42,263 nt of DNA from Clostridium sp. CAG:253. Lineage in GTDB: Bacteria > Bacillota > Clostridia > Lachnospirales > Lachnospiraceae. The first letter of the stretch is position 1, and each line of letters begins with the position of its first letter. The notes below the pieces were generated by a model. That model did not search any database and was not told the origin of the DNA. It saw nothing but the letters and a program-made list of their open reading frames with translations. The DNA lies in assembly GCA_000436755.1 (NCBI GenBank), contig FR887314.1:106640-148902 (forward strand), read 5' to 3'. The position numbers and the translations under genes were made by a program. Positions 16,095-25,078 of this stretch are shown here, piece by piece.

Positions 16095-18044
16095 TTACTG
16101 TATCGTTTCCCATCTTTCCATAAGTTCTTCAAGTCTGTCTGTATTTTGTTCTATTTTAGAAGAAATCTCCTGTAATTTAACAGAGTTAGTTGACACTTCA
16201 TCTGTCTGTAAAAGTTCTGTGAGTTCTTCATTTTCTGTTTCAAGTTTTTCAATTTCAGCTTCAATTTTCTTGACTTCATTTTCGATTTTTCTAAGACGAG
16301 CCTGTTCTTCCTTCTGCTGTTTCCAACTGAGTTTTGTATCGGAAGAAGTATTATCTGAGCTGTCTGTATCAGAAATCATAGTGGAACTGTTTCCGGAGGT
16401 TTGATTTAAAGTCAGGTCATTAAGCTGCGCACGCTCGTTGTCCTCTTTTTTTTCAAGGTAGTAATCGTAGTTACCGACATAGTTTACTATCTGATGTCTG
16501 GTAAGGTCAAGTATTCTTGTCGCTGTTTTGTTTATAAAAAATCTGTCATGAGATACATAGAGGACAGTTCCCTCAAAATTATTTATTGCATTTTCAAGGA
16601 TTTCCTTTGAGTCTATATCAAGGTGGTTTGTCGGCTCATCAAGGATGAGGAAGTTTGCATCTGACAACATAAGTTTTGCAAGAGATACACGACCTCTTTC
16701 GCCACCGCTCAGATTTTTAATTTTCTTAAAGACATCATCCTCCGTAAACAAAAATGCGGCAAGCATATTTCTTATCTGCGTATTTGTCATTGTAGGATAT
16801 GTATCCTGAATTTCTTCAAACAATGTTTTTTCCATGTGGAGTACCTGGTGTTCCTGGTCATAGTACGCAATCTGAACATTGGTGCCTAGTGTTATGCTGC
16901 CTGTGTCAGGGGCAAGCATTTTGTTTATCATTTTCAGGATAGTGGTTTTGCCTGTACCATTGTCACCGATTATGGCTACTTTTTCACCTCGTTTTACCTC
17001 AAATGCAATGTCTGAAAAGAGTGAGTGTTCACCGAAACTCTTTGATAAATTTTTTATTGTAAGTACATCATTTCCGCTTTGTATCTTCGGTGTAAAAAGG
17101 AGGTGCATCTGAGTGTTTTCTTCAACAGGTTTTTCGATACGCTCCATCTTATCGAGCATTTTTTGACGGCTTTCTGCACGTTTTATGGATTTTTCTCTGT
17201 TGAAAGAGCGAAGCTTTGTAATAACTTCCTCTTGATGTTTTATCTCAGCCTGTTGGTTCATGTACTGTTTCATAAGGCTGTCGAGAAGTGCCTGGCGTTT
17301 TGTTGAATAATCGCTGTAATTACCCGAAAAGACTGTTGAATGTGTCTGTCTTAATTCAACAACCTTAGTGACTATTTTATCAAGAAAATATCTGTCATGA
17401 GCAACTATTAAAACGGCACCCTTATAGCTGTTTAGATAGCCTTCAAGCCAGTGGATTGAATTCATGTCAAGGTGGTTTGTCGGCTCATCGAGTATTATTA
17501 AATCGGGAGCCTGTAAAAGCATTTTAGCAAGTGCAACTCTGGTTTTCTGACCACCTGAAAGTTTGGAGATAGGTTTGCTAAAATCATTATCTTCAAAACC
17601 AAGACCTTTTAAGACACCGTTTATCTCGCTTTCATATGAATAACCGTCAAGCTGTTCAAAGCGGTGTCTGGCATTATCATATTGCTTGATAAGAGAATCA
17701 AGTTCATCACCTGATGCATTATTCATTTTTTCTGAAAGTTCATGCATTTTTTTTTCTAAGATCTTTACCTCAGGCTTAGCGGTCTGCATTTCTTCTATAA
17801 TACTCTCACCCGATTCAAATTCCTGATTCTGTGCAAGATATCCGACAGAAGCGTCTTTTTTTATAATAATATCACCGGAATCGTAACCTTCTTTTCCTAC
17901 TATAATTTTTAATAAGGTAGATTTACCGGAACCGTTTACACCTACGATGGCGGCTTTTTCGTTGTCATTTATATGAAATGATACATCATTTAAAACTACA
18001 TCTGTTGCAAATGATTTGCTGATGTGGCTGCATTGTAATATCAT
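16095..18044 (-). CDS. ABC-F family ATPase (translation factor type)
   Basis: A 649-residue soluble protein with two ABC domains in tandem and no membrane segments. Domain 1 has GVNGSGKST (35-43), LSGGQKTRVALA and ILDEPTNHLD; domain 2 has GDNGTGKTT, LSGGERGRVSLA and FLILDEPTNHLD. A charged helical linker (about 235-320) joins them, which in ABC-F proteins reaches the ribosomal peptidyl-transferase region. A Ser/Thr-rich spacer (about 535-565) and a C-terminal coiled coil (570-649) resemble the Uup/YdiF subgroup. These proteins act on stalled or antibiotic-bound ribosomes; nothing here marks it as a resistance factor. GGAGG lies five bases before the ATG, and a good promoter lies at 18082-18110. 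Confidence 0.93.
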   Translation of the reverse strand: MILQCSHISKSFATDVVLNDVSFHINDNEKAAIVGVNGSGKSTLLKIIVGKEGYDSGDIIIKKDASVGYLAQNQEFESGESIIEEMQTAKPEVKILEKKMHELSEKMNNASGDELDSLIKQYDNARHRFEQLDGYSYESEINGVLKGLGFEDNDFSKPISKLSGGQKTRVALAKMLLQAPDLIILDEPTNHLDMNSIHWLEGYLNSYKGAVLIVAHDRYFLDKIVTKVVELRQTHSTVFSGNYSDYSTKRQALLDSLMKQYMNQQAEIKHQEEVITKLRSFNREKSIKRAESRQKMLDKMERIEKPVEENTQMHLLFTPKIQSGNDVLTIKNLSKSFGEHSLFSDIAFEVKRGEKVAIIGDNGTGKTTILKMINKMLAPDTGSITLGTNVQIAYYDQEHQVLHMEKTLFEEIQDTYPTMTNTQIRNMLAAFLFTEDDVFKKIKNLSGGERGRVSLAKLMLSDANFLILDEPTNHLDIDSKEILENAINNFEGTVLYVSHDRFFINKTATRILDLTRHQIVNYVGNYDYYLEKKEDNERAQLNDLTLNQTSGNSSTMISDTDSSDNTSSDTKLSWKQQKEEQARLRKIENEVKKIEAEIEKLETENEELTELLQTDEVSTNSVKLQEISSKIEQNTDRLEELMERWETIQ

Positions 18045-18081
18045 ATTTACCTCCGTGTGAAAAATTTATATACAAAAGTTA

Positions 18082-18110
18082 AGTATAAATTTGAAAAGTG
18101 ATTTTTGCAA
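18082..18110 (-). promoter_or_regulatory. Promoter of the ABC-F gene
   Basis: On the minus strand TTGCAA (18110-18105), a 17-base spacer and TATACT (18087-18082), about 40 bases before the ATG at 18044. Confidence 0.7.
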
Positions 18111-18119
18111 GCTTAAAAA

Positions 18120-18158
18120 TACAGACAGAAAAACTTTTTTGGAGTAATTCTGTCTGTA
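18120..18158 (-). terminator. Terminator of the DtxR-family gene
   Basis: TACAGACAGAA (18120-18130) is complementary to 18148-18158 over 11 bp. On the minus strand the stem is followed by TTTTTAA, a classic intrinsic terminator 38 bases past the stop codon. Confidence 0.8.
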
Positions 18159-18196
18159 TAAGGTACGATTTAGTCATTTTAGAAAAATCATAGTAT

Positions 18197-18562
18197 TTAA
18201 TTATTATGAAGACTGTTTTTCATCGCTTCAAAGCTTTCTTTACTTATTACATGCTCAATGCGGCATGCATCTTCAAGAGCAATTTCCTCAGGAACACCAA
18301 GAGATATAAGCCATTTGGAAATAAATTCGTGTCTCTCATATATCATTTCTGCTATTTCACGACCTGAATCGGTAAGATATATGTAACCGGCATCAGTGAC
18401 TGTGATGTGTTTCTTTTCACGAAGATTTTTCATGGCAACACTGACACTGGATTTTTTAAAGCCAAGATGATTTGCTATATCTACACCCCTGACAACAGGG
18501 AGGGTTTTGCTGAGCATAAGTATAGTTTCAAGATAATTTTCAGAAGATTCATTACTGTTCAT
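18197..18562 (-). CDS. DtxR/MntR-family metal-dependent repressor, short form
   Basis: A 121-residue regulator. Residues 8-65 form a winged helix (ENYLETILMLSK, then VVRGVDIANHLGFKKSSVSVAMKNLREK with the recognition helix). Residues 70-121 form the metal-binding dimerisation domain (LTDSGREIAEMIYERHEFISKWL, then DACRIEHVIS). The C-terminal SH3/FeoA-like domain of DtxR is absent, as in MntR and many clostridial homologues. GAGGTGAG precedes the ATG. It is divergent from a FeoB-associated peptide, which suggests that iron (or manganese) controls the shared 220-base region. Candidate operator sequences overlap both promoters. Confidence 0.92.
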   Translation of the reverse strand: MNSNESSENYLETILMLSKTLPVVRGVDIANHLGFKKSSVSVAMKNLREKKHITVTDAGYIYLTDSGREIAEMIYERHEFISKWLISLGVPEEIALEDACRIEHVISKESFEAMKNSLHNN

Positions 18563-18598
18563 TTAACTCACCTCACCATAAGTTTACTTTCATACCTA

Positions 18599-18627
18599 AT
18601 TTTAACATATAGAATATGTTTTTTCAA
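18599..18627 (-). promoter_or_regulatory. Promoter of the DtxR-family gene with internal palindrome
   Basis: On the minus strand TTGAAA (18627-18622), a 17-base spacer and TAAAAT (18604-18599). The spacer contains the palindrome ACATATagaATATGT (18605-18619), a possible autoregulatory site. Confidence 0.65.
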
Positions 18628-18650
18628 TGACGCATATTTTTTCAATGCTA

Positions 18651-18682
18651 TTGACATTGATTATCAGTTAGAATATACTAAC
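18651..18682 (+). promoter_or_regulatory. Promoter of the FeoB-associated gene with candidate DtxR-type operator
   Basis: TTGACA (18651-18656), a 17-base spacer and TATACT (18674-18679), very close to consensus. GTTAG-6-CTAAC (18667-18671 and 18678-18682) is a palindrome spanning the -10, resembling half-sites of DtxR/IdeR boxes (TTAG...CTAA). Repression by the divergent regulator is an inference. Confidence 0.65.
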
Positions 18683-18785
18683 AATTGTAAGAGATAATAA
18701 ACAAAATGTCAATAATAAATATGTTTTTAAGTTGCTGTCTGCATCGCAGATGTAGACAGTGATATTTTAGGAAGGGGACTTTAAA

Positions 18786-18926
18786 ATGATAGCAACTGTT
18801 ATTATAAGTATTATTATTGTGATTGCATTGGCGGCAGCACTTAGAAGTGTTATAAAAGGAAAGAAGAATGGATGCACAGGAAATTGTGCGAGCTGTTCAG
18901 GATGTGCGGTGCATCACAAAAAGTAA
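18786..18926 (+). CDS. FeoB-associated Cys-rich membrane peptide
   Basis: A 46-residue protein: an N-terminal membrane helix (residues 3-20, Ile/Val/Ala-rich), a basic turn (VIKGKK), then CTGNCASCSGCAVHHKK with four cysteines and two histidines. This is the layout of the FeoB-associated Cys-rich family, found with the ferrous iron transporter FeoB in Firmicutes. AGGAAGGGG precedes the ATG. No feoA or feoB lies in the window, so here it is next only to a DtxR-family regulator and is probably iron-regulated from the promoter at 18651. Metal binding by the Cys cluster is plausible but unproven. Confidence 0.88.
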   Translation: MIATVIISIIIVIALAAALRSVIKGKKNGCTGNCASCSGCAVHHKK

Positions 18927-18930
18927 AAAC

Positions 18931-18961
18931 TTGCAAACTGTCTGTGTGAGACAAACTGCAA
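18931..18961 (+). other. Hairpin between the FeoB-associated gene and metF
   Basis: TTGCA-AAC-TGTCT faces AGACA-AAC-TGCAA (18931-18961) with a five-base loop and a symmetrical AAC/AAC internal loop. No T-run follows; it could be an attenuator or mRNA-processing site. Confidence 0.4.
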
Positions 18962-18977
18962 AGAAATGAGGAATACA

Positions 18978-19872
18978 ATGAAGATAAGTGAAATATTGAA
19001 AAACAATAAAATTACATTGTCTATGGAGGGTTTTCCGCCAAAGACTGGAGGTTTTTCCGCCAAAGACGAGTACAGCGTTTGAAACGGTAAATAAGGCTGT
19101 TAAAGAGATTGCGGCATTGAAGCCTGATTTTATGAGCGTTACATATGGTGCCGGCGGTGGTACGAGTAAACACACGGTTAAGATAGCGACAGACATAAAA
19201 AAACAGTACGGAGTGACTTCCATGGCGCACCTTACCTGTGTTTCATCGAGTGAGGATACAGTTAGGAAACAAATTGAGCTTATAAGAGATGCCGGCATTG
19301 AAAATATACTTGCCTTAAGGGGAGATATTCCGGAAGAAACAGAGTTCCCTATGCCGGGGCAGTTTAAACATGCGTCTGACCTTGTATATCAGATTAAAAA
19401 TATAGCACCGGATATCTGCATAGGAGGCGCATGTTATCCGGAAGGACATCCGGAGGCTGATGACAAGACTGCGGATATAGCCAATATAAAGAAAAAAGTT
19501 GATGCTGGATGCGAGTTTTTGACAACTCAGATGTTTTTTGATAATTCGATTTTTTATAATTATCTGTACAGATTAAGGGAGGCGGGTATATTTGTACCTG
19601 TAATTGCGGGAATTATGCCTATTACGAAGAAGGCACAGCTTGCAAGGAGCATACAGCTTTCAGGTTGTTGTGTACCGGCTAAATTTAAGTCGATAGTTGA
19701 CTGGTTTGGTGATGAATCTCAAAAGATGCAGCAGGCAGGAATTGCTTATGCTACGGAACAGATTATCGATTTGTTTGCAAACGGTATTAAAAATGTGCAT
19801 GTATACACGATGAATAATCCTGAGGTAGCACTTGGTATACAAAACAATCTGTCTGAAATAATCGGAAAATAA
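18978..19872 (+). pseudogene. metF: metF, 5,10-methylenetetrahydrofolate reductase, frame broken by tandem duplication
   Basis: MetF reduces methylene-THF to methyl-THF for methionine synthesis. Translation from ATG 18978 (after GAGGAA) gives the expected N-terminus, KITLSMEGFPPKT, then runs out of frame to a stop at 19080 (34 residues). The remaining barrel (SVTYGAGGGTSKHT, HLTCVSSSEDT, LALRGDIPEE, FLTTQMFFDN, the last giving the usual QxFFD) is open in the +1 frame to 19872. The cause is a direct 22-bp duplication at 19024-19067; deleting one copy gives a normal 290-residue MetF. Copy 2 encodes MEVFPPKT, nearer the family consensus than copy 1 (MEGFPPKT). The downstream part is otherwise undamaged, so the event is recent, reversible, or a sequence error. 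The 251-residue frame from 19117 lacks the catalytic Glu of the N-terminus. Confidence 0.88.
19024..19067 (+). repeat. 22-bp direct tandem duplication inside metF
   Basis: Copy 1 is 19024-19045 and copy 2 is 19046-19067, abutting. They differ at one base: GGAGGGTTTT in copy 1, GGAGGTTTTT in copy 2. Being 22 bp long, the duplication shifts the frame by +1. Confidence 0.97.
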
Positions 19873-20034
19873 AAACAGAAAAGCAGAAATTTTCGCGGCA
19901 GCAGGCATGAATACTGAGAAAAATTCACAAAATTTGTAGCAAAATCTGTTTATAAATTAGTGATTTGTTATAGAATAAATGGGATAAAGTAGGTATAATG
20001 TATGAATAAACAGTTAACAAGGAGAAGTGGAAAT

Positions 20035-21801
20035 ATGAAAACATTAAGAATGAAAATACTTATTCCTATTTTGGTGCTTGCATTTATATGTACTGCTTAC
20101 TCAGGATGGAATATTTTATCTATGAAAAACCTTAAAGAGTCAAGTATAAGTAACTCTAAAAAAAATTCAGAAGCGATTCACAAGCTGGACACGCTTTCTA
20201 TTGAATTTGAGAAAATGCACAAACAAATATTCATTTATTTTGTTACAGGAAATGAAACTGCAAAGGCGGAGATAAGAAACAATGTCTCAGATATTGCAGA
20301 AACTGTTACAAGCAATATAGATGAATATGAAAAAGGCATTGACAAGAATAATACTAAGGAAGTAACACGTTTTAATACTTTTAAGGAATCATATAACGAA
20401 CTTTATAAAAAGTATAAACAGGCATTGTTAATGTGCGAAAAAGATTTAAACAGTGCCATTCAGGTTGCAAATGATGAGCTTCAACCTATGGTAGACAAGA
20501 CGGAATCTGCCATCAATGCATTGACAGATGCTATTCAAAATGATATTGCGGCGTCTAATGAGGAACAGGCAAAGACATTTGATATGAGCATAAGAATGTC
20601 GATTGTTCAGATTGTTATAGCACTTATCATAAGCCTGATTTCTGTATTGGCATGTATTATTACCATTACAAAACCTACGACAAATACAACAAAAGATTTG
20701 GACAAAGTTGTTGAGAAGCTTGAAAATAATTGTGGCAATCTAAATGAGAGAATTCCGGTCAGGACTAAGGATGAGATTGGACTTCTTGTAAAGGGCATAA
20801 ATAAATTTATGGATGTTTTGCAGAGCGTTATAGGGGATGTTGTGAAATCCTCAGGCGGACTTAAAGAAAGCTTTGCAGATGTTGAAAAGAGTATAACACG
20901 TGTGAATGACAATTCATGTGATGTATCTGCTGTTATGCAGCAATTGTCGGCATCCATGCAGGAAGTATCAGCAACATTGATTACAATAGATAAAAATGTC
21001 AGTGATGTAGATTCAAGCGTAGACGAATTTGAAAAATCAAGTGAGGATATATTAGAGTATTCAAATGAAATGCAGCAGAGAGCAACTGAACTTGAACAAA
21101 ATGCGATAGACAGCCGAAAGACAACAGGAGATATGGTTGGAGAAATCATTGAAAAGCTTAAGAAAGCCATTGACAATAGCAGAAGCGTTGAGCAGGTTGA
21201 AAATCTTACAAATGAAATCTTGTCTATATCCAGCCAGACTAACTTACTTGCATTAAATGCTTCTATAGAAGCGGCAAGAGCTGGTGAGGCAGGAAAAGGA
21301 TTTGCGGTTGTTGCAGACGAGATAAGAAAACTTGCCGACAGCAGCAGGGAAACGGCAAACAATATCCAGCAGATTAACGAGCATGTTATAGCTGCGGTAA
21401 ATGAACTTAGCAAAAATTCAAATCAGATAGTTGAATACATAGACAGTGATATTTTACCTGACTACAACAATTTTGTTGAATCAGGAAGAAAATACAGTGA
21501 TGATTCGGTTTACATCAATGATGAGATGAAGAACTTTGCTGAAAAAACACGCAAATTACATAAAGTTATCAGCAAGCTTGTAAATTCCGTATCAAGTATA
21601 ACTACAGTTATAGAAGACAGTGCAAGAGGTATTGAAAATGCATCTCAGGGCGCAACATCACTTGCAGGTGAAGTGCAGAAGATAAAAAATGAAATGAGTG
21701 TAAGTATGGAACTTGTCGGCGTGCTTGAGGATAACTGTAACAGATTTAATGTAAGCACGGTCACAGAAGAACATAGTGCAGAGTGTGAGACAGAAATATA
21801 A
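20035..21801 (+). CDS. Methyl-accepting chemotaxis protein
   Basis: A 588-residue membrane receptor. TM1 spans about residues 8-28, an extracellular four-helix-type sensor 30-185, TM2 186-208, a HAMP domain 210-265 ([16 protein letters not shown]), and a cytoplasmic coiled coil whose tip is [20 protein letters not shown] followed by [15 protein letters not shown], the CheA/CheW-binding hairpin. No C-terminal NWETF-type tail is present. AAGGAG lies ten bases before ATG 20035. TATAAT at 19994-19999 would start transcription near 20005, which rules out the ATG at 20002. The ligand cannot be predicted. It implies a motile relative or ancestor, although no flagellar gene lies in the window. Confidence 0.95.
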   Translation: MKTLRMKILIPILVLAFICTAYSGWNILSMKNLKESSISNSKKNSEAIHKLDTLSIEFEKMHKQIFIYFVTGNETAKAEIRNNVSDIAETVTSNIDEYEKGIDKNNTKEVTRFNTFKESYNELYKKYKQALLMCEKDLNSAIQVANDELQPMVDKTESAINALTDAIQNDIAASNEEQAKTFDMSIRMSIVQIVIALIISLISVLACIITITKPTTNTTKDLDKVVEKLENNCGNLNERIPVRTKDEIGLLVKGINKFMDVLQSVIGDVVKSSGGLKESFADVEKSITRVNDNSCDVSAVMQQLSASMQEVSATLITIDKNVSDVDSSVDEFEKSSEDILEYSNEMQQRATELEQNAIDSRKTTGDMVGEIIEKLKKAIDNSRSVEQVENLTNEILSISSQTNLLALNASIEAARAGEAGKGFAVVADEIRKLADSSRETANNIQQINEHVIAAVNELSKNSNQIVEYIDSDILPDYNNFVESGRKYSDDSVYINDEMKNFAEKTRKLHKVISKLVNSVSSITTVIEDSARGIENASQGATSLAGEVQKIKNEMSVSMELVGVLEDNCNRFNVSTVTEEHSAECETEI

Positions 21802-21827
21802 AATATCCATAAATTTTATATTGTATA

Positions 21828-21855
21828 TTGCAAGTAAAATTTTTTCAGGTATAAT
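21828..21855 (+). promoter_or_regulatory. Promoter of the Na/Pi cotransporter gene
   Basis: TTGCAA (21828-21833), a 16-base spacer and TATAAT (21850-21855). The start would fall near 21862, so translation begins at the ATG at 21925. Confidence 0.65.
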
Positions 21856-21924
21856 TGATAAGTGGTGAATGTTTTTTACAAATGTAAAAAGAAGAACCTA
21901 TCACTTTTTGAAAGGAAGAATACA

Positions 21925-23682
21925 ATGGATATTTTTAATGTATTGACAATGATTGGTGGACTTGCTCTATTTCTTTATGGAATGCATGTCATGGGAGACG
22001 GTCTTGCCAAAACATCCGGTGGTAAATTAGAAGCAATTCTTGAAAAGTTTACTTCAAAAACTCTTTTTGCCGTATTGCTTGGTGCCGGAGTAACAGCCGT
22101 TATTCAGTCATCGTCAGCTACAACAGTTATGGTTGTAGGTTTTGTGAATTCAGGCATTATGAAGCTTGAACAGGCTGTTGGCATAATCATGGGTGCCAAC
22201 ATCGGTACTACAGTAACTTCATGGATACTTTCACTTACGGGAATTCAAGGAGACAGTCTGATTATCAATCTTTTGAAACCGACATCATTCTCACCGATAC
22301 TTGCAATAATTGGTGTGGGCATGATTTTATTTGCAAAAAGCAATACCAAAAAAGATGTTGGAACAATATTAGCAGGTTTTGCCATTCTTATGACAGGTAT
22401 GAGTACAATGAGTGAGGCTGTTGAACCACTCACAAAAATGCCTGCATTTACAAAAATATTTTTAATGTTTAGTGATAATCCTATCATAGGTGTTATTGTA
22501 GGAACCGTGCTTACTGCGATTATACAGTCTTCATCAGCTTCTGTTGGTATATTACAGGCATTTTGTCTTGCAGGAACAGTCAGCTATGCATCAGCGCTGC
22601 CTATTATTATGGGACAAAATATCGGTACATGTGTAACTGCACTTTTATCGGCAGTAGGAGCAAGAAAAAATGCGAAGAGAGCAGCATTTGTACATTTCTA
22701 TTTTAACCTTATAGGAACTATTGTCTTTATGATTGGTTTTTACGGAATAAATGCGTTTGTACATTTTGATTTCCTAAGTCAGTCAGCTTCGGTTGCAGGT
22801 ATAGCTGTAATTCATACTGCATTTAATATAATAGCAACATTATGTCTGCTTCCTCTGAAAAATGTACTTGTTACCCTTGCCAAACTCACAATCAAAGATA
22901 ACGAGACAGAGGAACATACGGTTAAATCACTTCTTGACGAGCGTTTCCTTGAGAAACCTGCATTTGCTGTAAATCAGGCACAGAAAACAGCTGTTCTTAT
23001 GGCAAAAGCGTCAGAAGATGCATTGTTTAAGGCAATTGCTCTTTTCCATCATTATGATAAGGACATTGCCGAGGAAGTATCAAATTTGGAAGATATGGTA
23101 GATCATTATGAGGATGAGCTTGGAACATATCTTATGAAACTTAATAACGCAGACCTTTCAGATGCGGATTCAAAGATTGTTTCTACGATACTTCATTGTA
23201 TAGGGGATTTCGAGAGAATTTCAGACCATGCGGTAAATCTTATGAATACAGCCAATGAAGTTTACAGGAAAGAGGAACATTTCTCTGACAAGGCGAAAGG
23301 TGAATTAGAGGTATACGAAGGTGCCATAAGAGATATTGTTTCAATGACATTCAGTGTTTTTGAAAAACAGGATGTAGCTATGGCAACAAAAGTTGAGCCT
23401 TTGGAGGAAGTTATTGATACATTAAATGATGAGGTAAAGAAAAAGCATGTAAAACGTCTGCGCAAAGGAAAATGTACTATTGAACTTGGTTTTGTACTTT
23501 CTGACATAACCACCAATTTTGAGAGAATAGCAGACCATTGTTCCAATATAGCAGTCTGTATTATACAGACAAACGAGGATGGATTTGATACGCATGAGTA
23601 TCTTGATAACTTAAAGGAAAACGATGATCCTAAGTTTAAAAATATGTACAAAGAATACCGCAACAAGTACAAATTACCATGA
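21925..23682 (+). CDS. Na/Pi cotransporter family protein with C-terminal PhoU-like domain
   Basis: A 585-residue protein. The membrane part (about 1-320) carries the two inverted-repeat signatures of the NptA/YjbB family, VIQSSSATTVMVVGF near residue 60 and IIQSSSASVGILQAF near residue 200, and a GANIGTT / GQNIGTC pair. The C-terminal 230 residues form a PhoU-like helical bundle (HHYDKDIAEEVSNLEDMVDHY, split by acidic loops, then ISDHAVNLMNTANEVY and ERIADHCSNIAVCI). The family moves phosphate with sodium; direction and affinity are not evident. GAAAGGAAG precedes the ATG. It has its own promoter and no pst or phoR/phoB genes next to it. Confidence 0.92.
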   Translation: MDIFNVLTMIGGLALFLYGMHVMGDGLAKTSGGKLEAILEKFTSKTLFAVLLGAGVTAVIQSSSATTVMVVGFVNSGIMKLEQAVGIIMGANIGTTVTSWILSLTGIQGDSLIINLLKPTSFSPILAIIGVGMILFAKSNTKKDVGTILAGFAILMTGMSTMSEAVEPLTKMPAFTKIFLMFSDNPIIGVIVGTVLTAIIQSSSASVGILQAFCLAGTVSYASALPIIMGQNIGTCVTALLSAVGARKNAKRAAFVHFYFNLIGTIVFMIGFYGINAFVHFDFLSQSASVAGIAVIHTAFNIIATLCLLPLKNVLVTLAKLTIKDNETEEHTVKSLLDERFLEKPAFAVNQAQKTAVLMAKASEDALFKAIALFHHYDKDIAEEVSNLEDMVDHYEDELGTYLMKLNNADLSDADSKIVSTILHCIGDFERISDHAVNLMNTANEVYRKEEHFSDKAKGELEVYEGAIRDIVSMTFSVFEKQDVAMATKVEPLEEVIDTLNDEVKKKHVKRLRKGKCTIELGFVLSDITTNFERIADHCSNIAVCIIQTNEDGFDTHEYLDNLKENDDPKFKNMYKEYRNKYKLP

Positions 23683-23692
23683 TATGATGCAA

Positions 23693-23723
23693 TGGTCAAA
23701 ATAATTTTTGCCCCAACATCATG
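23693..23723 (+). repeat. Dispersed intergenic repeat, copy C
   Basis: Begins 11 bases after the Na/Pi cotransporter stop codon: GGTCAAAATA, then TTTTTGCCCCAACATCATG. The core TTTTGCCCCAAC is also read on the minus strand at copy A (1919-1950). Confidence 0.5.
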
Positions 23724-23742
23724 AAAAATATGATTAAATTTT

Positions 23743-23774
23743 ACACGCCCCTATGTTTTCACACAGGGGCGTGT
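23743..23774. terminator. GC-rich 10-bp hairpin upstream of the RlmI-like gene
   Basis: ACACGCCCCT (23743-23752) is perfectly complementary to 23765-23774 with a 12-base loop. No T-run follows on either strand. TATAAT at 23780-23785 probably belongs to the promoter of the next gene, so the stem's right arm lies between its -35 and -10. Confidence 0.45.
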
Positions 23775-23843
23775 CGTGTTATAATGTAAACATAAATGTG
23801 CTTAAAACGTAATAAGAAAATAATTGATAAGAGAGGATAAAAA

Positions 23844-25040
23844 ATGGCAATAGTAACATTAAAAAAGGGTGAGGGAAGAACAATTAAAAGTGGCGGAATG
23901 TGGATTTTTGACAATGAGATTGCCTCAATAATGGGTTCTTTTGAAGATGGAGATATAGTTCTTGTTCATGATTTTGACGGTTATCCGATGGGAAAAGGTT
24001 TTATAAACAGAAATTCAAAAATCAGAGTCAGATTGATGACAAGAAATACAGAACAGGATATAAATGATGAATTTTTGAGAAAGAGGCTTGAAAATGCATG
24101 GGAATACAGAAAAAAGACGGTTGATACATCGAGCTGCAGGGTAGTGTTTGGTGAGGCAGATTTTCTTCCGGGACTTGTTATAGACAAATTTTCTGACGTG
24201 TTGGTTGTTCAGTCTCTTGCACTCGGAATAGATAAATTTAAGGAAAAGATAGTTGATATATTAAAAGATATTTTGGAAAAAGACGGAATTCATATAAGAG
24301 GTGTGTATGAGAGGAGTGACGCAAAAGTCAGAAAAAATGAGGGACTTGAGCGTATCAAAGGATTTATAGGAAATGAATTCGACACGAATGTTGAGATAGT
24401 TGAAAACGGAGTTAAATATTATGTGGATGTAAAAGAAGGTCAGAAAACAGGATTTTTCCTTGATCAGAAATACAACAGGCAGTCTATAAGAAAATTGTGT
24501 AAAGATGCGAAAGTTCTTGATTGCTTTACACATACAGGTTCGTTTGCTTTAAATGCAGGTCAGGCAGGAGCAAAAAGTGTACTTGGTCTTGATGCATCTG
24601 AACTTGGTGTAGAGCAGGCAATAAAAAATGCAGAGCTTAACGGGCTCTCGGATACAGTTAAATTTGAATGTGCAGATGTGTTCGACAAATTACCTGAGCT
24701 TGAAAAAGCCGGCGAAAAATTTGATGTGGTTATACTTGACCCACCGGCATTTACAAAATCAAGAAATTCAATAAAAAATGCCGTAAAGGGTTATCGTGAA
24801 ATAAATTTGAGAGGAATGAAACTTGTAAAAGACGGCGGTTTTCTTGCAACCTGTTCATGTTCACACTTTATGGATTATGACTTATTTACAAAAACAATAG
24901 CGCAGGCAGCGTCAAATGTGCATAAAAGACTTCGTCAGGTTGAGTTTAGAACACAGGCACCTGATCATCCGATACTTTGGGCTGCCAATGAATCATACTA
25001 TTTGAAGTTTTATATATTCCAGGTATGTGATGAAAAGTAA
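23844..25040 (+). CDS. rlmI: Class I rRNA large-subunit methyltransferase, RlmI-like
   Basis: A 398-residue protein matching the RlmI family, which makes 5-methylcytosine in 23S rRNA. The N-terminal PUA domain (1-75) reads LKKGEGRTIKSGGMWIF and GFINRNSKIRVR. A linking domain (80-190) includes DFLPGLVIDKFSD. The Rossmann domain (195-398) has LDCFTHTGSFAL (SAM loop), VLGLDASELGVEQA, VVILDPPAFTKSR, and ATCSCSHFM with Cys337/Cys339 at the expected catalytic place. GAGAGG lies upstream of the ATG. It is followed after 38 bases by sbcD. Exact target base assignment needs comparison with E. coli C1962. Confidence 0.92.
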   Translation: MAIVTLKKGEGRTIKSGGMWIFDNEIASIMGSFEDGDIVLVHDFDGYPMGKGFINRNSKIRVRLMTRNTEQDINDEFLRKRLENAWEYRKKTVDTSSCRVVFGEADFLPGLVIDKFSDVLVVQSLALGIDKFKEKIVDILKDILEKDGIHIRGVYERSDAKVRKNEGLERIKGFIGNEFDTNVEIVENGVKYYVDVKEGQKTGFFLDQKYNRQSIRKLCKDAKVLDCFTHTGSFALNAGQAGAKSVLGLDASELGVEQAIKNAELNGLSDTVKFECADVFDKLPELEKAGEKFDVVILDPPAFTKSRNSIKNAVKGYREINLRGMKLVKDGGFLATCSCSHFMDYDLFTKTIAQAASNVHKRLRQVEFRTQAPDHPILWAANESYYLKFYIFQVCDEK

Positions 25041-25078
25041 GAAGAATTTAGCTGATATGCTTAGAATAAAGGAGTAAT

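Noticed and set aside
16063..16404. 113-codon plus-strand frame opposite the ABC-F C-terminus
   Set aside because: Ser-rich complement of a coiled-coil region and overlapping the convergent terminator.
19024..19082. Programmed ribosomal frameshifting in metF
   Set aside because: A +1 shift would be needed, whereas slipping back on the T5 run gives -1; the exact tandem duplication explains the shift more simply, and one copy restores the family sequence without an insertion.
20607..21413. 268-codon minus-strand frame inside the chemotaxis receptor
   Set aside because: Ser/Leu-rich shadow of the coiled-coil coding strand, without a ribosome binding site or motif.
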